This document shows, piece by piece, positions 55,236 through 64,000 of a stretch of DNA of 64,000 nt. A model generated the notes under the pieces. The model did no database searches. It was not told the origin of the DNA and worked only from the letters and a program-made list of their open reading frames with translations. Origin of the DNA: Pelodera strongyloides (Eukaryota; Nematoda; Chromadorea; Rhabditida; Rhabditidae). The stretch spans positions 50,968-114,967 of the forward strand of contig JAANDG010000478.1 of NCBI GenBank assembly GCA_036852015.1, in the 5' to 3' direction. The stretch's first letter is position 1; the number at the start of each line of letters is the position of its first letter. The position numbers and the translations under genes are program-made.

Positions 55236-58200
55236 GTACTTAATACTATAAATAATAGTTCCTCAGTTGATCTGCAATTTTCGGTGCACTTAAACCTAAC
55301 CATTTATGGCTTTACTAATTAAAGTCCAAGCCGACGGAAATACAAGCAAAGGGAAGAACAAACTACACGAAAAGATGTACGTAAAAATGATTTCGTTTCC
55401 AAGAACAAGAAGTCATTGGTGCACTTTTTTAACAGGTTTCGCTACACGATCACTATGTTCAGCAATAAATAGCTACAGCTGTTGAAAGTTATAAAAATCG
55501 CTTGCATATTATGTCACTAATTTGACATCGATCCTAAGAAATGCCCCTCATACGCGTAGATTTATTTAAGTTCGATTCTAATTCCGAGCACCGCCCCTGT
55601 GGTGAAAACCTATAAGAGTATGTATATCAGGCACCGGCTGGGACTTAATGGCGTGAATAAATTAAGGATATTATAGCCATATTCGGACATAACCCCCCCC
55701 CTTCAAATCGTATTTTTTTGACATCTTACTTTAAAGTTTTCATTCATCTCTCCTTTTTTTTTTTATAAAATTTGACTTTTTGATGTTGTGTTTCTCTTGC
55801 TTGGCCTTAGCTTTACTCTTTTTCCAAGCCATATTATATTTATTTTATTTTATTTAATTTCTTCAATGTGATTTTTTTCGCATTTTATAATTTATATATT
55901 ATGATTATCCATGTGTCTGATACTTTGCTAGGTGTGTAAGGTCAGTATTTACTTCCTAAACCCAATCTAACTCCTCAGCGAATCAACTTTGCTCACTTCC
56001 CCAATACAACAGCCTTGTAACATAAATAATCCTGTATTACAATACTAATACAACTAGTTTCATTAGTGTAATTGTTTCATTAGTGTTAGTGTAATTGTAT
56101 AATCTATAATAATTATACTTCTAATAATGATAATAATAATAATAATCACTAATGTATTGATCCGCAGTTTATATCCACGCTCGGCATTAGGTGCCCTGGC
56201 TTTGTCATATTTTATGGCTTCCCCAATACATTTATTTTGGATTGGAAAATATGCCATTTTTCCCCCTAACATCAGCAGGTTACCTAAGTAAGGGAGTACC
56301 ATTTTTAATACGTTTTTTTTCCGTTGTTTTGGACCGGGTAGTTTAGTTCTAAACCTCGGGGTAGCTTCAATTTAATTGTGCTATCAAAATTTAGAGGAAC
56401 CTGATATTCTACCCACTCTTTAAAAACTTCCTTTCCTTTCTTTGTGGAAACAAATATTGTTCTTGTTCCTAAAATCCCAAAGGTATAATTAATGTACCTG
56501 ATGTACATTGTAATACATTACTCATCTTCATTCGTTCGTATTATTGAAACGACTTTGTGGGCAATGGGGAACATAAAATGCCTCTAAATATATGTTTAGA
56601 CTTTATAGAACTTACGCTTGTTGACAAGATATGCGGAAGTTAGATAATGCATTACTCGGCACTTATGTCTCACGATAAGCAGAAAAAATGCACTATTCAT
56701 TCAGTCAAATACTAAACATGTCATAGCCACTCCAGATGATGAGAAGCAAAAGAAGAAACATCTTTATTTTCAAAATAGCTCTTGTGGAGTTTCAAAGTTT
56801 CCATTTATTTCAGCAATATTAGCGTCTGCTAGCAATGCTAACCTAAATGTACCGTTGTCCAAAGATTGACACCAACTATTTATATATTCATGCACATTCT
56901 CATCACAACTAATTCACTGGATTTTATGATGAAGGCGTAAACACTGTAGTACATTGCGCTCTGAATACTTATATTGTTTATTTTCTGTATGTACCTTCTT
57001 ACTCACATTGTTTACCTTTCGCTCTACACTTTTCATATATTATCATTCAAGAAATGATCCTTTTCTTCTTATTAAAGTACTACTGTTACTGTTAATCATT
57101 TTAAATACTTTTTGATCTATTAGTACCAGTGCATTTTTTTACTTAAATATTGTAAGCAAATTCCTTTGGGAATATCCTCCCAGCATTTGAAACCCTCTGT
57201 ATGTATTAGGATCTTTCACCAGCCCGTCAATTTCTTCGTTAGGTTGTGTTGCGACTCTTGGACTGAGTTCAGGCCTTCACCGTGTTCGATGAACGGGGCA
57301 CCATCATATAAAGACTGTAGTGCAGAATACAACCAGAATACAACCGTTGTATAAAATAAGGTTTATTATTGCACTGCAGGTAGAAATAGATTCAATAAGA
57401 CGAGCACAAAGAGAACAACTCAAAGACAAATAGGCGCTGGTTTACTTATTCAGACTAACCTACTTTGGCCGGTTTGCTTACACGGTCCAACGGTCACTTG
57501 GGCTCTACTGACGAGACCTCAAGTTCAAGTTGTGTGAAGTACTAGAAGTTCTTACAGGAACCTACACGGGATAGCAAGCAATAGATAAGGAACCTTTCAG
57601 GTATAAACGTACGTATCCGATGACGACGATGCGGAGAAGAATAATATAAATTGGGACCCCTTTACTGTCAGGGTAAATACGGCACTAGGCCAAACTCAAA
57701 GAGCTACTACAAGAATAATAATCAACGTTAATCCTACGAAGTGAATAATGATAAATAATTCTAAACTATAAGGTTACGGTACAGACAATCTACTCGAGAT
57801 AACAAGTGATACGAATAGTGGATGGTTACGGTAATATATATAAGAAAGGCGGTTGCGCCAGTCGCAACAGATTGTTTTTTCTTCAAACGTTTGAAATTTG
57901 GGGTGCTATCACATTGATAATCCGACATTCTTGGTTATACTACTCATACAAAAATAATTTCATCACTGAAAACCAACGAACCTTTTGCTTGCGCAAACAT
58001 ATGTATATATGTCATTTTCCATGAACCTTAACTAGGGCTTCCCTTATTGCGTATGTTGTTCAGTGAGCAAAAATATAAATATAATTATGTTTTTATTTCG
58101 CCATGATATATACCATCTATTCAATAATCTATCATACCGTGACGCAGAAAAGTGCTTCAATTGTGCAAAGGAAACAAATATTTATCAAGATTTTATGAGT

Positions 58201-58727
58201 TGTATATGTTTTCGTGTTAAATACAAGGTCAATAATGATCCTTTTTATCTGCAACATTGACTTCTAGCTGTGCCGGTTGATGGCGCGCGGCGCAAAAAAT
58301 ATGTGCGCCCATGTCTGGCCCCGCGCATCTCGCCTTGTTGGCATTGAAATAAGTAAATTTGACCGTAGATCTTACTTTACATTATTGGGTGCTTCTTCTC
58401 TACAGTACAGGTGCCTTTGTGCCGATGTGCCCTCATTTTGTTATCCAATTAGTGATTCATCTGTGATAATAATAGAAAATCATTATTTCTTGGCCTTATA
58501 ATCTAATGTTAGGCGAGAACATATAATCCTCATTACTGTAGTTAGCACACAAATTCAGCTCGGCTTGAAACCTCCTGGCATTTCTCATACATGCCTGTGT
58601 ATTTTTTTCTGTTAATTTATGTGTGGTCATCGTTCTCAATTGCTTAATTGCTAAGCTCAATTGCTTTGTGAACATTTTATGATAAAATAATACTTCAGGA
58701 GAGCACTTGCCACAACAAAGATCAGCT
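55236..58727. other. No gene seen
   Basis: A/T-rich with short runs (ATA/ATT near 56,110-56,150). Several small ORFs lack splice or homology support. Confidence 0.5.
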
Positions 58728-58770
58728 GTGTCACCAGCTGTGTCAGCAGTGACGTCAGCGGTGTCATCGG

Positions 58771-58968
58771 GTGTCAGCGGTGTCAGCGATGGGCTGCGCA
58801 CCGTCGCTCTGCGCAAAGGTTGACCAGAAAGACGTTGAAGCTGACAAGTTGGTTATTTTCCGTGGTATTCAAATCAATAGTTATGTAGCTCAGCTTTCCC
58901 TTTATAGACCAACTCAACGCCCCAATGCGTTTTCCAACGCTCCCAACCCAAACGCTCCCTTACCTTAA
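58771..58968 (+). CDS. Short ORF ending at a MITE target site
   Basis: From the ATG at 58,789 it reads MGCAPSLCAKVDQKDVEAD, KLVIFRGIQINSYVAQLS, then a P/N-rich tail. M-G-C-x-x-S is the form of an N-myristoylation/palmitoylation start. The TAA stop is part of the TTAA target site of MITE E, so the original reading frame may have continued. A degenerate GTCAGCG repeat precedes it (58,728-58,792). Low confidence that it is expressed. Confidence 0.25.
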   Translation: MSAVSAMGCAPSLCAKVDQKDVEADKLVIFRGIQINSYVAQLSLYRPTQRPNAFSNAPNPNAPLP

Positions 58969-59323
58969 AGGGATCGGCTCACCTCAAATCGTGTCTGTTT
59001 TTTCTGTTTCTTTATTTTCTATAAGGGATAATAAAAATTTGGAATACAAAAAGTAGTGTTATATTTCAATACTCACGAAGATATTAGGTGATAAAGTGGT
59101 GGATCGATCGGCCCGAAATGAAAAAGTGTTAATTGTCCCATACAAATAAGGCAGGACAATTACACTTTTTCATTTCGGGCCGATCGATCCACCACTTTAT
59201 CACCTAATATCTTCGTGAGTATTGAAATAGAACACTACTTTTTGTATTCCAAATTTTTATTATCCCTTATAGAAAATAAAGAAACAAAAAAAAACAGACA
59301 CGATTTGAGGTGAGCCGATCCCT
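58969..59323. mobile_element. MITE family E
   Basis: 355-bp near-perfect palindrome with ends AGGGATCGGCTCACCTCA and TGAGGTGAGCCGATCCCT, flanked by TTAA at 58965-58968 and 59324-59327. The right TTAA is also the left TTAA of MITE A copy 3. Confidence 0.9.
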
Positions 59324-59327
59324 TTAA

Positions 59328-59500
59328 AGCGAAATACCAGCCGAATTTTGAAATGCATCGTGGACAACTGAATACTTACGTATTTATGCTAATTTCCTCT
59401 TGCTCGATTTTTTTTCTAATTTATGTTCATTTGCATAACATAAGCTGCATAAGAATGCTGGTGTGCTCTATGCGTTTCAAAAACCGGCAGGTATTTCGCT
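59328..59500. mobile_element. MITE family A, copy 3
   Basis: Ends AGCGAAATACCAGCCG and CGGCAGGTATTTCGCT, right TTAA at 59501-59504. It shares its left TTAA with MITE E. Confidence 0.85.
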
Positions 59501-59865
59501 TTAAGATTTACCATATCCTACTTGAACAAGCTTCTTTTTATTTAGTTTATTTAGTCAATAGTCAAAGTGGTCCAGTAATGGTTTCACTCGGGTTAATTTG
59601 AGAGTACAGCGATAATCTGAAATTGTTATTTCTGCTCAAGTAAAAAGACAAACATCGTCGTCCTTGTTGCTAAAAATCGTCACAAAACCAGGGATTTCCC
59701 ACTGTTTCGATGATTTTCCGATCTTGGTCTTTTAATCTACTTAGGGGTTTGCGGTATGCATTATTTGTTGATCCAAATGGTCGCAGATAAGTCGTCAAAA
59801 GAAATTTTGTGACGTAGCTATCCTTTGGCATGTAAATTTTGATAAATGTCCCCTTCACTCTGGTC

Positions 59866-60411
59866 TCCAACCGCGCAGCGCACCCCCAGCCAGGGGCGCT
59901 CGCCCCTTCTTTTTGCCCCCCTACGCGGCTGGCCGGTGCCCCCCTACGCGGCTGGCCGGTGTCCCCCTACGCGGCTGGCCGGTGCCCCCCCCCTGCGCGG
60001 TTAGCCCTCCAAGGCAAAAATAAAAAGACAGACCACATCGGCAAACAAATGCACCGAGCAGGAATCGAACCTATGAAGTTCACTCATTATGTTCTGGAGC
60101 CAGCGCCTTAGACCACACGGCCATAAAGCGCATGTCTAATAATCGAAAAGAAACATTGGGTGGTGAAGCGGATATAGTCGAAATTGCGCGGCTGGGTGCG
60201 CGGTTGGCTGGGGGCCCCCTGCGCGGTTGGCTGGGGGTGCGCTGCGCGGTTGAGGACCAGAGCCCCGAAGCACCGCGCACCCAGCCGCGTAGTTTGCAAA
60301 CTACGCGGCTGGCCGGGGCCTCTCTGCGCGGTACGCGGCTGGCTACGCGTGCACTCCAATTTGCGCGGCTGGGTACGCGGTGCGCTGCGCACCCAGGAAC
60401 GTAGCACGGAT
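59866..60411. repeat. GC-rich inverted minisatellite around a tRNA-like core
   Basis: The left side has four copies of CCCCTACGCGGCTGGCCGGT or close variants (59,918-60,003). The right side has GCGCGGTTGGCTGGGGG-type words (60,185-60,400). The word GGCTGGGGGTGCGCTGCGCG on the right appears as its reverse complement near 59,870. The GC content contrasts with the A/T-rich surroundings. Confidence 0.75.
60051..60132 (-). ncRNA. tRNA-like sequence (Leu/Ser type)
   Basis: The minus strand has GGCCGTGTGGTCTAAGGCGC, a long variable region, then TAGGTTCGATTCCTGC. The anticodon arm is not clean. A pseudogene or SINE head is more likely than a working tRNA. Confidence 0.45.
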
Positions 60412-60959
60412 ATATATGTTGTCTGAAGGGGGGCGCAATAGTTTCGATTTTTGGGTATAATGCAGCATCACTAAAAACAGGAGTGGACGATTAAAGGACA
60501 AGTCCCTTAGCCTACTTTGGCATTTTAGTAAGGAGTAAATATAAAGGTGCTCGTAAGGCTAATTGTAACTAAGGAAAACTTAGCCTGCTCCATTCCTTGA
60601 TATCTTGGCTTTCTCGGTTTTTAAATAAAAGTATTTCAGCGGTATAAGCAATTTCCTGAAACTTTCTTGATCTGTCTTATGCTACAAATGTATACGTAGT
60701 TCCCTGTACTTACTCTAGTAAGCGTAATTTTATTTATCCATTGGTATTTTTCTCTTCGCAAGAGGATTTCCCCCTAAGTCCGCTACAGATTATCCTAAAT
60801 CGCAAGAAGGGGCTTAAGTTGGCGAGTCCCGATTTAGATATACGCTAATCGGAGCAGATTAAGCGAAGTTTTATGAATTTGCCATTCTCATTGCGTCACG
60901 TCATACAGTTTACTGGCTTCTTCAACCTCAAACATCTTGATTAACGTTGTTGAGGGGGG

Positions 60960-61022
60960 GGCAGGAATTGAACTCTGGACAGTTTTTCCGCCGAAGAATG
61001 TTGCCACTGCGCTATGTATGTA
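60960..61022 (-). ncRNA. tRNA-like fragment
   Basis: The minus strand reads ATAGCGCAGTGGCAACATTC and then CAGAGTTCAATTCCTGC. The D and T arms are suggestive only. Confidence 0.35.
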
Positions 61023-61068
61023 AAGGAAACTATTATTTAAGATTAACAAATAATCAACTCAACATTAC

Positions 61069-63705
61069 ATGTGGAAATATTGCCATCAGCTGTTGGGAAG
61101 TACTATGACCTGGCGCGACGAAATTTTGTTTAAAGGGATATTGCCACTTCAAGATCACATCCCTTTAAAGGGATATGAGTGGTGGGATGTTCAACGCGGA
61201 ATATTCCCTATTGTGTCTAACTTGCATACATTAAGATTCGCCCCTCCAGAACCCATCCCTGTGGACGTCGGTAGTGGAGTCAGGAAACGGCCGTCCGGAC
61301 ACCAGACAGTCGTATTCATATTTGGTATTGAAATATTTAATTCATATTGGTATTGAAATTTTTGGTATAGAAACAAGTTTTCGACTCGAATATGACGAAG
61401 TGTTTGATCTGCGCTACAATCACCTACAGTGCTTTGACTCTAATCAGTTTGTGTGGATAATGATATGATTGATTTATATGAACTAATAAGTAGTCTCACG
61501 AAAGCGGTGGACTAATTTTGACAATAAACTTGTTATATTTCAGGCGGTCCGGGCAGTCAAAAGGGTCTTGTGGTGGAGGAATTGATCCAACGATTCGACT
61601 TTATTTCAATAAATGTAGAAGAAATTATCTTCAGTTATCTTCCCAATAAAATGGCGTCCTCACTTGAAAGTACGGCCGATATTCAGGAATTGCTAAAGGT
61701 GAGAAAATAGAATATTTGAACTTTTTTTTGCGAAAAAAACTTAGTCTGTGTTCCTATTGTAGTAATCATTATGAAGAAATATGACTTTTTTTTCTTCAAC
61801 GGTTAAACTGAACGTGTCGACCGGTCAGTATGTATCTATCTAATTCTTCCAAATGTTGTCTGATTACCTACATTTTATTAATTTGTGTAAATGTCATTTG
61901 AATTAAAGGGTCAGGCCCATTTCAAATGACCCCTATTTTTGATGATTTCATCTGATTCTCCATGTCAAATATAGTAGGATGCAATATTTTTCTAATTTTC
62001 AAGCGCAGAATTCACGCAGTATTCAGCAATTTACCATTGCCAGTCATACCCAACTATTTATCGCAGTTGTCACGCCCTTTCGCTCTCATTGGGCAATATG
62101 CTATATTGGGCGTGGCAACTGCGAGATTGGCCAATCAGCGCAAATGGGCGTGCCAACTGCGATAAATAGTTGGTATGAGCCCACGAAAATTAGAAAAATA
62201 TTGCATCCTACTATATTTGACATGGAGAACCAGATGGAATCATCAAAAATAGGGGTCATTTGAAATGGGCCTGACCCTTTAATGTAGGGACTATCACGAA
62301 CAATAATTGTGGATTTTTAAAAATTAAAAGCTAGAAACAGGAGATCAAACGTTTATTTTCGCACCCGTTTATACGTAGATTATTACGCGTAAATAGACAT
62401 TTTTTTAAGTTTGTCAAATAACATCTGATGATCTGATATAGATCGCCACAATCTTGCGAAAGGATAATCTTTTTGGTTTTCATGACGCTAAAATACTCAA
62501 AATCTCTTGATAGAGATTCGGAAAAAAAGGTCAAGGGACTCGGGCATTGCCCGTGTCCATATCCCATGTTCAAATTAATATTGTTTGAGGAAATATTTGC
62601 AATTATCAGATAATTACCAATTACAGCGTGACCCTTCGGCCCTCTCAATGGACTGGATTCTATCACTAATTTCTGCCAAAGTCTCAACTTCGATGTCACA
62701 GAGATTCGTAATTGACATTGTACCAGCACTCACGAATATTATGAAGTAATTGGAATTATTTTCTTTTCTTATTATAACGGCACTTTAGTAGAAATACAAA
62801 TTTGTTGAAACAATAAACCAACGGAGTATGACAAAGATATGCTACATTCCTCCACGTAATGCGCAAGTAGTTTTTAATTCTCAAGATAAAAAGTTCCTCA
62901 TACACGCAGCCAGGCCAAGAGTTAACCAATAAAATACGAGCAAATGTACTCAAAACAATATGGTTTTCCCCAAGAAGCGAGAAGTGACATCCATCTGTCC
63001 TCACGTAATTGAGACTTAGTTATTAGTCATGCGTGGATTATGAATGTAAATCTTCTGTTCTGGGATATGTTGAGTATTGTAGTGTAGATCATTTTGTCGC
63101 GTTGCCTTGAGATCATTTTGCAGCAGTGTAGATCATTTTGAAGCAGTGTAGATCATTTTGCCGCAGTGTAGATCATTTTGCTGCAGTGTAGATCATTTTG
63201 ATTCCTTCCAGATCTAACATATTTATCGGCGAAAGCCACGACCGAGCATTGGAGCAGTTCGAAAGGAAACATCCCATATCATTTGCATTGGAATTGAATG
63301 TTTGCGATGAAAAGTCAATGTTGGGCGATAGGGAACAAAATGGAAAAGAGGGCAAAGGTATTCATTGTGCATTGTTTTGTTTATCTTAATTGTATGTGAA
63401 TCTTATTTGCAAGGTAATAGGATAGATAAAGAGGGCTAGTATACCTTGTCGTGTCTAAAGTCATAAATGCTTTTCACTACATTTTACCGTTTTAATTTTT
63501 TGGCGCCCTACGTAGCTGAACTTGACGCAGCTAATGTTTTCCCCGATAGGTTTATAAATAACCCTCTAAAATGTGTAAAAAAAAATATATATATACAAAA
63601 AACAATAAAATAATAATATTTCCAGAAAACCAAAAGAAGGAATTATCAGCCGAGTTGAATGCTTTCCTCAAAGGAATCGATGAAGCGGACAAAGGAAGAC
63701 TGGAG
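61069..63705 (+). CDS. Adenylate-kinase-like protein, 5' part (5 exons seen)
   Basis: Exons: 61069-61324, 61544-61698, 62627-62745, 63212-63357 and 63626-63705, all phase-compatible. The first intron splits the glycine of VVFIFGGPGSQKGLVVEEL, which matches the P-loop of adenylate kinases (GGPGSGKG) with Q for the last-but-two G; the lysine is kept. The next segments (IQRFDFISINVEEIIFSYLP, DPSALSMDWILSLISAKVS, RFVIDIVPALTNIM, FERKHPISFALELNVCDE) follow the order of a nucleoside monophosphate kinase. The exon 1 Met at 61,069 gives a long N-terminal extension (LPLQDHIPLKGYEWWDVQRG) and is uncertain. After 63,705 no clear next exon was found before the window ends. The family transfers phosphate between ATP and AMP; activity here is not assured. 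Confidence 0.8.
61907..62278. mobile_element. MITE family C, copy 2, in an intron
   Basis: Flanked by TTAA at 61903-61906 and 62279-62282, with ends AGGGTCAGGCCCATTTC and GAAATGGGCCTGACCCT. It lies in the second intron of the adenylate-kinase-like gene. Confidence 0.85.
63086..63200 (+). repeat. Minisatellite at a 3' splice site
   Basis: About five copies of a unit containing AGTGTAGATCATTTTG, roughly 24 bp. It ends about 10 bp before the acceptor of the exon at 63,212. Confidence 0.85.
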
Positions 63706-64000
63706 GTATTCTATTTTTCGTTTAAATTTTTCGTATATTTATTTTATTTTATTATTTTCCCGAAATCCTCAAGTTGTTATATCTCTCCCGGAAAGGAGTT
63801 TACATTTACATTACAATGGCGAAAATTAATTACACCGATATTGTTACCAGTGCTCAGTATGCGATGGTAATTGACGCCCTTATCTGAAAATTATAATTCA
63901 CATAGTTACATTAAACAATTATGGTAATCACTCAAAGAGAACTCTTACAAACTGTTTTGACCAGCTCGATTCTCCAGTAAACAATTTAAATAGGAAATTC

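Noticed and set aside
61133..61170. TTAA-bounded AGGGATATTGCC...CATCCCT stretch inside exon 1 of the kinase-like gene
   Set aside because: Only about 35 bp, with partial end symmetry; the frame stays open through it. It may be coincidence or a remnant.

Overview
The window reads as eukaryotic DNA from a nematode, most likely a rhabditid. Three things support this: short introns with TTTCAG-type acceptors, a 22-nt block matching the nematode SL1 spliced leader at 21 of 22 positions (52,860-52,881, minus strand), and the gene content. Protein-coding sequence is a small fraction. Most of the window is transposon debris, inverted repeats, minisatellites and A/T-rich DNA with no visible genes.

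Layout. 1-2.8 kb: A-rich, with one clear minus-strand exon at the left edge and two degenerate related exons. 2.8-8.2 kb: a decayed Ty3/gypsy-type LTR retrotransposon on the minus strand. 8.2-12.7 kb: no gene seen, only simple repeats. 12.77-19.44 kb: one complete 17-exon gene on the plus strand for an SLC6 (sodium:neurotransmitter symporter) protein of 680 aa, with MITEs in two introns. 19.7-21.1 kb: a strand-asymmetric G-rich minisatellite block. 21.8-23.8 kb: a tandem array of long palindromes. 23.8-25.2 kb: an orphan minus-strand gene. 25.66-44.8 kb: a rearranged locus containing exons on both strands, a 242-bp tandem array, fold-back LTR pairs and large inverted duplications. 44.8-50.1 kb: a diverged tandem duplication carrying candidate structured RNAs. 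50-61 kb: mostly empty, with tRNA-like fragments, MITEs and the SL1-like sequence. 61.07-63.7 kb onward: the 5' part of an adenylate-kinase-like gene, running toward the right edge.

The most unusual region is 25.66-44.8 kb. A 30-codon exon is repeated in a 242-bp array, and the exons after it (38,141-38,679, plus) end next to a fold-back LTR insertion. The matching other half of that intron, with the same 5-bp flank CACAT, lies 7 kb away in front of an exon at 31,915. That exon's phase in turn fits the first of four minus-strand exons at 26,896-25,659, which end in a stop codon. The simplest reading is one gene broken into pieces by an LTR element and inverted repeats, with part of it copied as a palindrome. 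An assembly error is the main alternative.

Two other themes recur. Several unrelated palindromic MITE families all sit at TTAA target sites, and one of them hosts a nested 2-kb hAT-like element with a perfect 8-bp target duplication. A family of three-hairpin sequences (47.5, 49.8, 50.0 kb, with half copies at 21.77 and 44.85 kb) keeps its base pairing while the stem sequence changes, which suggests a structured RNA. All calls are by eye; no database search was run.
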